Shown here: positions 17,842 to 25,922 of the stretch, in pieces
Layout: each line of letters opens with the position of its first letter
How positions within the stretch are numbered: position 1 is the first letter of the stretch
Origin: Actinomyces qiguomingii
Lineage (GTDB): Bacteria; Actinomycetota; Actinomycetes; Actinomycetales; Actinomycetaceae
Length of the DNA: 64,000 nt
Direction of reading: 5' to 3'
NCBI RefSeq assembly: GCF_004102025.1
Contig: NZ_CP025228.1
Coordinates: forward strand, 2,790,001 to 2,854,000
Notes under the pieces: generated by a model
The model's input: the letters and a program-made list of their open reading frames with translations, nothing else
Database searches by the model: none
Told to the model about the DNA's origin: nothing
Position numbers and translations under genes: made by a program

Positions 17842-18723
17842 CTACATGCGGTAGACCTCGATAGCGGTGCCGGCGAACAACCGGCACCGCTCCTCCCGGG
17901 TGAAATCCGCCACCGTGGCGTCAAAGGCCGAGTACAGGGTCGGCATGTCGGAGTAGAGCGAATCGACCGGGAAGTTGCTGGCGAACATGGCACGCTCCAC
18001 TCCGAAGGCATCGATCGCCGTCAGGATCGGGCCCCTGATGGAGCTCTTCGTCCAGTGGTGGTCGGTTGTCCCCAACGCCGAGAGTTTGACGAACACGTTC
18101 TCGCGCCGGGCCAACTCCCGCAGCGCCTCGCCCCACCGCCGCAGGTACTGCGCATCCCGGTCAGTGGGCATGCCCAGGTGATCCAGGATTATCCGTGTGG
18201 AGGGGAAGGCGTCCGCCAGGCGGGCGGCCCCGGGCAACTGCTCGGGGAACACCTGCAGATCGAAAGACATGCCCAGGGGCTCGAGCCGGGCGAAGTTGTC
18301 CCGCCACACCGGCTCATCCATGATTGCGTCGCGGTCGCGGTGGGTGTAATAGGGATCCGGATTCCAGTTGAGGATGTCGCGCACGCCTCGGAGCGTCGGC
18401 AACTGCGCATAGCGCTCCAGCACGGCTGGCACGCCACCGTCCAGCAGGTCCGCCTTGGCCACTTGCACGCTTGGACACCCTGACAGCACACCGTCGATCC
18501 ACTGCGCCTCTTGCAGCGGCCGGGCGGCACCGTTCTCCACCACCACCGAGGCAATCACCGGGATCCCGGCGCAGTCCGCGCGGTAATCCTCCATGAGGTA
18601 GTCGCGGCGCAGCCGGGTGTCGTCCCCGTGGTACCGAGGTTGCGGTGGCCCGCTCAACCAGGGGTAGCCGTCGGCCAGTCTGTACAGGTGATGGTGTGCA
18701 TCGACAACCGGCAGGTCAAGCAT
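17842..18723 (-). CDS. Amidohydrolase-2 family protein, sugar-lactonase-like
   Basis: A 293-residue protein of the amidohydrolase superfamily (COG3618 type). The N-terminal metal motif is VDAHHHLYRL, followed later by ILDHLGMP and the region NVFVKLSALG; the late segment AMFASNFPVDS carries the expected final acid. The best-known relatives hydrolyse lactones (L-rhamnono- or L-fuconolactone, 2-pyrone-4,6-dicarboxylate), so a lactonase for an oxidised sugar is likely. It overlaps the permease gene by 8 bp, making it part of the ABC operon. It implies that some sugar dehydrogenase forms a lactone; the zinc dehydrogenase of the neighbouring unit is one possibility. Confidence 0.78.
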   Translation of the reverse strand: MLDLPVVDAHHHLYRLADGYPWLSGPPQPRYHGDDTRLRRDYLMEDYRADCAGIPVIASVVVENGAARPLQEAQWIDGVLSGCPSVQVAKADLLDGGVPAVLERYAQLPTLRGVRDILNWNPDPYYTHRDRDAIMDEPVWRDNFARLEPLGMSFDLQVFPEQLPGAARLADAFPSTRIILDHLGMPTDRDAQYLRRWGEALRELARRENVFVKLSALGTTDHHWTKSSIRGPILTAIDAFGVERAMFASNFPVDSLYSDMPTLYSAFDATVADFTREERCRLFAGTAIEVYRM

Positions 18724-19807
18724 GTTCGGTCTCCGGCGTGGTCGCCTTTTCCATCCGACCGGAGCCGGACTGCGCCTGCTGGTCCTCGCCCCGCGGCGTT
18801 TCAGTGCCCTCGGGCCGTTTGGTGCCGCGCCTCAGGGCCGGCCAGTTCTTCCCGACCTGATCGAAGGTGACCGCAATCACGACCACCAGGCCCGTTACGA
18901 TCTGTTCGTAGAAGCTCGGCACGCTCAGTAGCACCAGACCATTGGTCAGTGCCCCAAGGATCAGGGCGCCGATAATCGTTCCGCCGATGGAGCCCTCGCC
19001 GCCCATGAGGTTGGCGCCGCCGATCACCGAGGACGCGATCGCCGTCATCTGGTAGGGGGCACCGGCCTCGGACTGTGCCGCCGAGATGCGGGCCACCACA
19101 ACCATGCCTCCCAGGCCCGACAGGGTGCCCGCCAGTACGTACACCCAGATCTTGACCCGAGCCACGTTCACCCCTGACAGCCAGGCCGTCTCCTCGCTGC
19201 CTCCCGTGGCAATGACGTTCTGGCCGAACACCGTACGCCGCAGCAGGAACCAGCACAGGACGGCACAAATGACTACCGCCACAACCGAGGTCGGCACTCC
19301 CATCACCCGGGAGTTCAGGATCATCACGAAGGGTTTGGGGATGTTGTACACGGGCAGGCCGTCGGTGACCACATATGCCAGGCCCTGGAACACCGACATG
19401 GTTCCGAGCGTCGCTATGAAGGGCGGCAGACGTACAAGCGCCACCAGGACCCCGTTGACCAGACCGCACAGGGCACCAACCGCCAGACCGATCAGGAATC
19501 CCAGATACGGATTCACTCCCTGGTTGACCATCAGCGCCGCACTGACCATGCCTGACAGGCTCGCGATCGAGCCGACCGAAAGGTCGATGCCGCCGGTTAT
19601 GATCACGAAGGTCATGCCGAGCCCGATCAGGGCGTTGACGCAGGCCGAGATGGCGACGTCCCGCAGATTGTCCAGCCCCAGGAATCTGGGATTCAGCACG
19701 CCGAACCCCAGGTAGATAACCAGGGCGGCGATCGCGATGGTGAAGGTCTGGGCGTTGATGCGCGAGCGCCACGCCGCAACTTTGCTTGTCATGTCATTCA
19801 TGTCCAT
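18716..19807 (-). CDS. ABC sugar transporter permease, RbsC/XylH type
   Basis: A 363-residue inner-membrane permease of the ribose/xylose/AI-2 ABC importer class (BPD_transp_2). About nine to ten hydrophobic segments are visible. Family landmarks are VIITGGIDLSVGSIASLSGM and the cytoplasmic coupling segment GGMVVVARISAAQ ... AIASSVIGGANLMGG. The C-terminal 45 residues are a hydrophilic, charged tail (RRGTKRPEGTETP), longer than usual. Several ATG codons stand in frame at the N terminus (19807, 19801, 19792), so the exact start is uncertain. One permease gene for this operon suggests a homodimer. It lies between the ATPase and the amidohydrolase. Confidence 0.9.
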   Translation of the reverse strand: MDMNDMTSKVAAWRSRINAQTFTIAIAALVIYLGFGVLNPRFLGLDNLRDVAISACVNALIGLGMTFVIITGGIDLSVGSIASLSGMVSAALMVNQGVNPYLGFLIGLAVGALCGLVNGVLVALVRLPPFIATLGTMSVFQGLAYVVTDGLPVYNIPKPFVMILNSRVMGVPTSVVAVVICAVLCWFLLRRTVFGQNVIATGGSEETAWLSGVNVARVKIWVYVLAGTLSGLGGMVVVARISAAQSEAGAPYQMTAIASSVIGGANLMGGEGSIGGTIIGALILGALTNGLVLLSVPSFYEQIVTGLVVVIAVTFDQVGKNWPALRRGTKRPEGTETPRGEDQQAQSGSGRMEKATTPETEHA

Positions 19808-19834
19808 TCTCGTTCCAGAGTTCAGCCGGTCGCA

Positions 19835-21340
19835 TCAGGCGGCGTCGTCCACGCCCACCGCGGCCGCGACGAGTTTGTGCTCGTTGATGTCCCCTCCCGA
19901 GAACTCCGCAACCGCGCGCCCCTCCTTCATGACCAGGACGCGGTCGCTCAGGGCGATGATCTCGGGCATATCGGAGGAGACGACGACTACTGCGCAGCCC
20001 TGAAGCGTCAGATCGTCAATGAGGGCGTAGATCTCGGCGCGCCCGCCGACGTCGACGCCCTTGGTGGGCTCGTCGAATAGGAAGACGCGCGCATTGGTGG
20101 TCAGCCACTTCCCCAGCACGATCTTCTGCTGGTTCCCGCCGGAGAAGTCACGTGCCTTGGCCATAACATTCTTGGGCCTCAGGGCGACCGACGTAGACAG
20201 CTTCGCCGCCGCCGTCGTCTGTCTGCGTGGAGAAACCACCCCCATCCGGGAACCCATCATCGAGCCGTTGGGGAGCGCGAAGTTCTCGTATGCGGCCATC
20301 AGCAGGACCAGGCCCTGGTTCTTCCGGTCCTCCGGAATGAAGGCGATGCCCGCCCGCTTGGCGTCTTGCGGACTGCGAATACTCACAGCCCGCCCCGCAA
20401 GCGAAACCCTGGCCGCGGTGCGGGCATCAGCGTGAATTATGGCGCGCAGCAGCTCGGTACGGCCGGAGCCCACCAGTCCGGAGATGCCCAGCACTTCCCC
20501 GCCGCGCACGGCGAATGACACCGGGCCCACGCCCCGCGGATGCGTGGCCGCCTGGACGGACAACAGAGTCGGGCTGTGTTGCAGATCCCGCTTGGGGCGC
20601 TGGTAATCGAGCAGCTCCCGCCCGACCATGGCCCGCACAATGTCCCGTGAAGTGGTGTCGGCGATCCTCTCATCGAAGCTCGCGCGGCCGTCACGCAGAA
20701 CCACCACCCGGTCCGAGATCCTCATCACCTCGTTCATCTTGTGGGAGACGAAGAGAATGCCCACGCGCTTGTCATGCGCCAGCTGTCTGACCCGTTCAAT
20801 CACCGCAGAGGCGTTCTGTTCCACCATTGCGGTGGTGGGCTCGTCCAGCGCCACGATCTTCGCGCCGAAGGCGAAGGCCCGCGCGATTGTGAGCGCATGC
20901 CGTTCGGCCGGGCTCAGTGTTCGCATGGGCCGGTCCGCGGTGAAGTCGAATCCCATGCGGCGCACATCCCTCATGGCCTCCGACACGGCACCCGCGGCGG
21001 CCCGGCGGGCGGCGCGCCCCAGTCCTATGAGGATGTTCTGCTCGACCGTGAGCTGGGGCACGATCGCCGGTTCCTGATGCGCTATGACGATGCCATCGCG
21101 CCTGGCGGAATCGGGAGTGTACTCGCTGCGAACCCGTCCCTCGATGCTGATCGTCCCGCGGTCCGGGAGCAGTGATCCGCTCAGTATCCGCAGGAAGGTG
21201 CTCTTGCCAGCACCATTCTCACCGGCCAGCGTGAGCACCTCGCCGTGGTGCAGGTCGAAAGACACATCCGCCAGGGCGAGAACGCCGGGGAACTGTTTGC
21301 GTATCCCCTCGACTCTCAGGAGCGGCTGGGAGGAAGTCAT
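19835..21340 (-). CDS. ABC sugar transporter ATPase with two ABC domains, RbsA/MglA type
   Basis: A 501-residue ATPase with duplicated nucleotide-binding domains. The first has Walker A GENGAGKST near residue 40 and Walker B IVALDEPTTAM; its signature is the unusual LSPAERHA in place of LSGG. The second has the relaxed Walker A GLVGSGRTELL normal for this family, the signature FSGGNQQKI and Walker B VFLFDEPTKGVD. This duplicated arrangement is that of ribose, galactose, xylose and AI-2 importers. It energises uptake through the permease encoded 27 bp downstream, with the lipoprotein encoded 19 bp upstream. The altered first signature may reduce activity of one site, as in other asymmetric RbsA proteins. 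Confidence 0.92.
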   Translation of the reverse strand: MTSSQPLLRVEGIRKQFPGVLALADVSFDLHHGEVLTLAGENGAGKSTFLRILSGSLLPDRGTISIEGRVRSEYTPDSARRDGIVIAHQEPAIVPQLTVEQNILIGLGRAARRAAAGAVSEAMRDVRRMGFDFTADRPMRTLSPAERHALTIARAFAFGAKIVALDEPTTAMVEQNASAVIERVRQLAHDKRVGILFVSHKMNEVMRISDRVVVLRDGRASFDERIADTTSRDIVRAMVGRELLDYQRPKRDLQHSPTLLSVQAATHPRGVGPVSFAVRGGEVLGISGLVGSGRTELLRAIIHADARTAARVSLAGRAVSIRSPQDAKRAGIAFIPEDRKNQGLVLLMAAYENFALPNGSMMGSRMGVVSPRRQTTAAAKLSTSVALRPKNVMAKARDFSGGNQQKIVLGKWLTTNARVFLFDEPTKGVDVGGRAEIYALIDDLTLQGCAVVVVSSDMPEIIALSDRVLVMKEGRAVAEFSGGDINEHKLVAAAVGVDDAA

Positions 21341-21359
21341 GATCTGTCCCTCCGTGCAT

Positions 21360-22427
21360 TCACGGCATGCCGGTCATGTAGTCGTTCACATTCGCTTCAT
21401 CGACTACGAAGGCGGGAACGTCGACGAAGGCGGGAACCCGGTTGCCCGCCAACATCCACAGGGCGACCTTCACACCGCTGGCGCCCTCGGTCATCGGCCG
21501 CTCGGAGACGGTGGCGGTGTAACCGTTGTCATTGGCGATCTCGGTCTTGGCCTGGGGGATTCCATCGGTGCCCACCAGGACGACCTGCCCCTGCCTGCCC
21601 TTCTCCTGGATGGCGGACATGGCGCCCAGCGCCATGGTGTCGTTCTGGCAGTAAATGGCTGCCAGGTCCTCGTTGGCCGTCAGCATGCCCGCAGCGGTGT
21701 CTTTGGCCAGGGCGGTGTCCCACTTGGCTGTGGTGGAGGCGACCAGTTCGATGCTCGGATAGTCGGCCGCAAGCGTCTCCCGGAAACCGGCGCCACGGTT
21801 TTGGGCGTTGGAGGACCCCGGGTCGCCCTCGATCATGGCGACCTTTCCACCGTTTGGCAGTTGCTCCGCGATGTAGTGCGCCGCGGTTGCGCCGATGGTG
21901 GTGGCATCGGGGCCGACGTATACGGTGCCCGTGACGCTGCTGGCGGCGTCGTTGAGGATGATCACGGGGATTCCTTGGGAGATCGCGTTCTCGAAGACGG
22001 AGTCCAAGGCCGTCGCGGAAATCGGGGAGGCCAGGATCGCCGAGCACCCGGACCTCATCGCCGACTGGGCCTTGTCCAGCTGCTCGGTTATCGACGCCTC
22101 ATCGTTGACGGCGTAGGTCTCGTACTCCACGCCATACTCCTTGGCCGCCTCCTCGAAGCCGTCGCGTTCGAAGCTCCAGTACTCGTTCGACAGCGTCCTG
22201 GTGATGTAACACAGGCGGATGTCTGATCCGGCGGTCGGTTCACCCAGTTCGCCCTCGATGTCCTCAATGGGCGTCTTGCCCTCCGCGTCCACCAGGGAGA
22301 CAACATCAACGCCGTCGCCGGAGCCTCCGGAGCCGCCCTCGTCGGCGGGGGTGCAGGACCCGAGAAGACCCAATGATGCGACCGCGGCGCACAGCACGGC
22401 CAGGGGCTTGATTCGAAGACTGTTCAT
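21360..22427 (-). CDS. Sugar-binding lipoprotein of the ABC importer (RbsB-like)
   Basis: A 355-residue substrate-binding protein of the periplasmic-binding-protein-4 class. The signal peptide ends in the lipobox LLGSC (Cys about residue 25), then a Gly/Ser/Asp-rich linker, so it is tethered to the outer face of the membrane. The Rossmann-like lobes show IRLCYITRTLSNEYW, GCSAILASPISATALDS, IPVIILNDAASSV and YCQNDTMALGAM, as in ribose- or AI-2-type binding proteins. It is the first gene of the upstream transcription unit; its promoter contains a perfect 11-bp inverted repeat shared with the other sugar operon. The ligand is not deducible. Confidence 0.9.
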   Translation of the reverse strand: MNSLRIKPLAVLCAAVASLGLLGSCTPADEGGSGGSGDGVDVVSLVDAEGKTPIEDIEGELGEPTAGSDIRLCYITRTLSNEYWSFERDGFEEAAKEYGVEYETYAVNDEASITEQLDKAQSAMRSGCSAILASPISATALDSVFENAISQGIPVIILNDAASSVTGTVYVGPDATTIGATAAHYIAEQLPNGGKVAMIEGDPGSSNAQNRGAGFRETLAADYPSIELVASTTAKWDTALAKDTAAGMLTANEDLAAIYCQNDTMALGAMSAIQEKGRQGQVVLVGTDGIPQAKTEIANDNGYTATVSERPMTEGASGVKVALWMLAGNRVPAFVDVPAFVVDEANVNDYMTGMP

Positions 22428-22495
22428 GTGTCCACAACTTCCTCACTGAAGGCGCTCCGCTTCGGTGCGGTCAGCGCGGGTGAGTTAATGATTAC

Positions 22496-22572
22496 ATCGA
22501 TCGTTGATGTGACGCAAGACGCAACGATCGATCACTTCACCCGCCCTTCAGTGATTGCACCGATCGTTTGCC
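22496..22572 (-). promoter_or_regulatory. Operator region upstream of the ABC sugar operon
   Basis: A perfect inverted repeat, ATCGATCGTTG (22496-22506) and CAACGATCGAT (22522-22532), has centres 26 bp apart. The right arm runs into CGATCGATCACTTC (22525-22538), an exact 14-bp match to the MFS-operon promoter. A third CGATCGTTTGC lies near 22562-22572. The region is 69-145 bp upstream of the binding-protein start and also precedes pepN on the other strand. Shared sites imply one regulator for both sugar operons. Confidence 0.7.
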
Positions 22573-22709
22573 GCGGGGCGTCCGGAGGCTGCAAGGTCCT
22601 GTACGTCCCCGATTTCTGGCCTTCGGCGCACGGTGGGACAATCACCCGGGAGCGCGCGGACCCGCTTCGCCGCTCCGGATCACCGACCAAACCGACTCAA
22701 GGAGTTCTC

Positions 22710-25301
22710 GTGCCCGGCCAGAACCTAACCCGTCAGGAGGCGGTGGCACGCGCCGCCGTCGTATCCACCGACAGTTACGACGTCGTCCTGGATCTGTCCG
22801 GCGCCCCGGATCCCACCAACGCCACTTTCCGCTCCACCACGACGGTGCGCTTCACCGCCACCCCGGGGGCATCAACTTTCATCGACCTGATCGCCCCCGC
22901 CGTCCACGCCGTCACGCTCAACGGGACCGCGCTCGACCCGCAGGAGGTGTTCGCCGATTCGCGCATCGCACTGGCGGATCTGCGCTCAGACAATGAACTG
23001 ACCGTCGTCGCCGACTGCGCCTATATGCACACCGGTGAGGGGCTGCACCGCTTCACCGATCCCGCCGACGGTGAGACCTACCTGTACACCCAGTTCGAGG
23101 TTCCCGACGCCCGCCGCGTATACGCCGTGTTCGAGCAGCCCGATCTGAAGGCGACTTTCCGCTTCACCGTCACCGTGCCCGAGAACTGGACGGTGCTGTC
23201 CAACTCCCCCACTCCCGCGCCCACACCGGCCGGAGCCGGAACCCGTACCTTCGCCTTTGCACCCTGCGAGCGCATCAGCTCCTACATCACGGCGATCGTG
23301 GCCGGCCCCTACGTGGGCGCCACCGACGTCTACACGGCCACCGACGGCCGCAGTGTTCCCCTGGGCGTGTACTGCCGTAAAAGCCTGCGGGAGTTCATGG
23401 ACGCCGAGGAGATCCTCGCGATCACCAAGAGCGGCTTCGCCTACTACGAGGAACTGTTCGGCACCCCGTACGCCTTCACCAAGTATGACCAGGCCTTCGT
23501 GCCCGAGTTCAACGCCGGCGCCATGGAGAACGCCGGCATCGTCACCCACCGCGACGACTACATCTTCCGCTCCCGGCCCGTACAGGCCCGCGTCGAGCGC
23601 CGCGCGGAGACCATCCTGCATGAGCTGGCGCATATGTGGTTCGGAGACCTGGTCACCATGAAGTGGTGGGATGACCTGTGGCTGAACGAGTCCTTCGCCG
23701 AGTACTGCTCCGTTCTCGCCGTTGCAGAGGCGACCCGTTGGACCGACGCCTGGACCACTTTCCAGGTGCTGGAGAAGAACTGGGCCTACAACCAGGACCA
23801 GCTCTCCTCCACTCACCCGATAGCCGCGGACATCAACGACCTGCACGATGTTGAGGTCAACTTCGACGGCATCACCTACGCCAAGGGCGCCTCCGTACTA
23901 TCCGCCCTGGTCGCCTACGTGGGGCGGGAGTCCTTCTTCGCCGGTATCAAGAACTATCTGTCCGCCCACGCCTACGCCAACGCCACCTTGGCCGATCTGC
24001 TCACCGAGCTGGAGCGGGTCTCCGGCCGCGACCTTTCGGCCTGGACGCGGGTATGGCTGCAGGAGGCGGGCGTTACCACCCTGCGCCTGGAATTGACCAC
24101 CGGCGCCGACGACGTGATCACCTCCGCCGCGATTGTGCAGGAGATTCCCACGGGCTCGCCGGCCTCGTTGCGTCCCCACCGGGTGGTGCTGGGCTCCTAC
24201 ACGCTCGTAGCCCAGGAACCGACCGCACTGGAACGCACCGGTCGTATCGAGCTCGACGTCACCGGCGCGCGCACCGAGGTGCCCGAGCTGATTGGCACCG
24301 CCCGCCCCGACGTACTGCTCCTGAATGACGAAGACCTGACCTACTCCAAGGTGCGCCTAGACACCGCCTCGCTTACCACCGGCCTGGAGCACGTGGACGC
24401 CTTCACCGCCTCGCTGCCGCGCTCGCTGCTTCTGGCCAGCGCCTGGGATATGGTGCGCGACGGCGAGCTACCGGCTGCCGATTTTCTGGCCGCCGCACTG
24501 TGCGCCCTACGCACCGAGACGCACTCCAGCGTCGTGCAGGGGCTGCTGGCACGGGTAGCGACCTGCCTGTCGACCTACCTGCCGCCGTCCGCACGCCCAG
24601 ACGCGGCGGAACGTGCCACCGACACGCTGCTTGACCTGGCGCGCGCAGCCGAGGCGGGCAGCGACACCCAGCTGCAGCTGGTGCGCGCCATCGCTGCCCA
24701 TGCCGTCACCGATGCCCAGCTCGACGCCGTCGCCGCCTGGCTGGACGGCTCCGACACCCTGCCGGAGCTGGTGGTGGATCAGGATCTGCGCTGGGAGCTG
24801 CTGGTGGGTCTGGTGGCCGCCGGACGCCGCGGTGAGACCGAGATCGCCGCCGAGGAGGCGCGCGACCGCACCACGACGGGACGCGAGCGCGCCGCCCAGG
24901 CGCGTGCGGCCGTACCCACACCCGAGGCGAAGGCGGCCGCCTGGCGCGAGCTGGTGGACAACGCCGCCCTGCCCAATGAGACGCAGGTGAAGATGCTCGC
25001 CGGATTCCGCATGGTCGAACGGAATCCGGAGCTGCTCGTCCCCTACATCTCCGAATACGTCAAGGAGGTCGACGGCATCTGGTCCTCACGCACCTTCCAC
25101 ATGGCTGAGAACCTGCTCGCCAGGCTGTGGTCCACCACCGCGGTGGGATTGCCCGGCGTGGACCCGGTGTCAGCGCTGGAGGGCTGGCTGGACTCCCACA
25201 AGGATGTCCCCGCCGCGCTGCGGCGCATTGTGAGCGAGAACCTGGACGACACCCGGCGGGTGGTCAAGGTCCAGGCCTACTCCGGGCCCGTGGCGGGCTA
25301 A
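22710..25301 (+). CDS. pepN: Aminopeptidase N (M1 family)
   Basis: An 863-residue zinc aminopeptidase that removes N-terminal residues from peptides in the cytoplasm. The start is the GTG at 22710, with AAGGAG six bases upstream; the longer open frame runs through the divergent operator region and is not family-like. The exopeptidase motif GAMEN is at residues 270-274 and the zinc motif HELAH at 304-308 with the third ligand Glu327 in NESFAEY, the canonical 18-residue spacing. The C-terminal ERAP1-like helical domain follows to the end. Length matches actinobacterial PepN. It is transcribed alone and ends at a shared terminator with the convergent EIIA gene. Confidence 0.95.
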   Translation: MPGQNLTRQEAVARAAVVSTDSYDVVLDLSGAPDPTNATFRSTTTVRFTATPGASTFIDLIAPAVHAVTLNGTALDPQEVFADSRIALADLRSDNELTVVADCAYMHTGEGLHRFTDPADGETYLYTQFEVPDARRVYAVFEQPDLKATFRFTVTVPENWTVLSNSPTPAPTPAGAGTRTFAFAPCERISSYITAIVAGPYVGATDVYTATDGRSVPLGVYCRKSLREFMDAEEILAITKSGFAYYEELFGTPYAFTKYDQAFVPEFNAGAMENAGIVTHRDDYIFRSRPVQARVERRAETILHELAHMWFGDLVTMKWWDDLWLNESFAEYCSVLAVAEATRWTDAWTTFQVLEKNWAYNQDQLSSTHPIAADINDLHDVEVNFDGITYAKGASVLSALVAYVGRESFFAGIKNYLSAHAYANATLADLLTELERVSGRDLSAWTRVWLQEAGVTTLRLELTTGADDVITSAAIVQEIPTGSPASLRPHRVVLGSYTLVAQEPTALERTGRIELDVTGARTEVPELIGTARPDVLLLNDEDLTYSKVRLDTASLTTGLEHVDAFTASLPRSLLLASAWDMVRDGELPAADFLAAALCALRTETHSSVVQGLLARVATCLSTYLPPSARPDAAERATDTLLDLARAAEAGSDTQLQLVRAIAAHAVTDAQLDAVAAWLDGSDTLPELVVDQDLRWELLVGLVAAGRRGETEIAAEEARDRTTTGRERAAQARAAVPTPEAKAAAWRELVDNAALPNETQVKMLAGFRMVERNPELLVPYISEYVKEVDGIWSSRTFHMAENLLARLWSTTAVGLPGVDPVSALEGWLDSHKDVPAALRRIVSENLDDTRRVVKVQAYSGPVAG

Positions 25302-25324
25302 GACCCAAACCCCTGCGGTGGAGC

Positions 25325-25359
25325 GGGGAGCGGAGCCCAATGACCGGTCTCCGCTCCCC
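25325..25359. terminator. Bidirectional terminator between pepN and the EIIA gene
   Basis: A perfect 11-bp inverted repeat (GGGGAGCGGAG/CTCCGCTCCCC) with a 13-base loop sits midway between the convergent stop codons. There is no long T run, as is common in high-GC actinobacteria. It probably ends both transcripts. Confidence 0.65.
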
Positions 25360-25409
25360 CTGTGGCCGCGGTGTTCGGCCATGCGGCGCGCCGGCGGGAG
25401 GGTGGCCGA

Positions 25410-25868
25410 TCAGTTCCAGGTCATCAGCGCTTGGCCTGCGCTTATGCGTGTGCCTTCGGGACTGGGGATGATCTGCAAGGCGTCCGCCTGCAGTGCAACT
25501 ACCGGAACGATCGGGTTGCGACCACCGGCTTCGACGCCGGCCGGGCACCAGGTGACTACCGGATCCCCCGCGGCGACGGCCTCCCCCTCGGCCACATGCA
25601 TCCTGAAGCCCTCTGCACCCAACTGGACCGTGTCCAGGCCCAGATGCACCAAGACGCTGTGGCCGGCGCCGTCGGAAACCACGAAGGCATGAGGGTGGGC
25701 CTTGTCGACCGTGCCGGTGATGGGCGCCAGCACGGTGACCTCTCCGGCGGCGCGATCCGGATCGATCGCCAGCCCGGTCCCGAGCATGCCGGTGGAGAAG
25801 ACCGGGTCCGGCACCTGCGCGGCACTTACCACTGTCCCCGCCAGTGGCGACTGGATGATTATGCTCAT
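25410..25868 (-). CDS. PTS glucose-type EIIA domain protein
   Basis: A 152-residue free-standing EIIA of the glucose family. It takes phosphate from HPr and passes it to EIIB. Two active-site histidines are visible with the family's 15-residue spacing: His60 (AHPHAF) and His75 (VHLGLDT), the second being the phosphorylated one. The start MSIIIQSPLAGTVV is typical of the domain's beta-barrel N terminus. It lies 54 bp downstream of malQ on the same strand and may be expressed with it. No EIIC gene is in the window, so its membrane partner is encoded elsewhere. Confidence 0.93.
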   Translation of the reverse strand: MSIIIQSPLAGTVVSAAQVPDPVFSTGMLGTGLAIDPDRAAGEVTVLAPITGTVDKAHPHAFVVSDGAGHSVLVHLGLDTVQLGAEGFRMHVAEGEAVAAGDPVVTWCPAGVEAGGRNPIVPVVALQADALQIIPSPEGTRISAGQALMTWN

Positions 25869-25922
25869 TGCCTGACCTCCGATTCAGAGCCGGTTTTACA
25901 CCAGTCCCGACGATCCGGTCTC

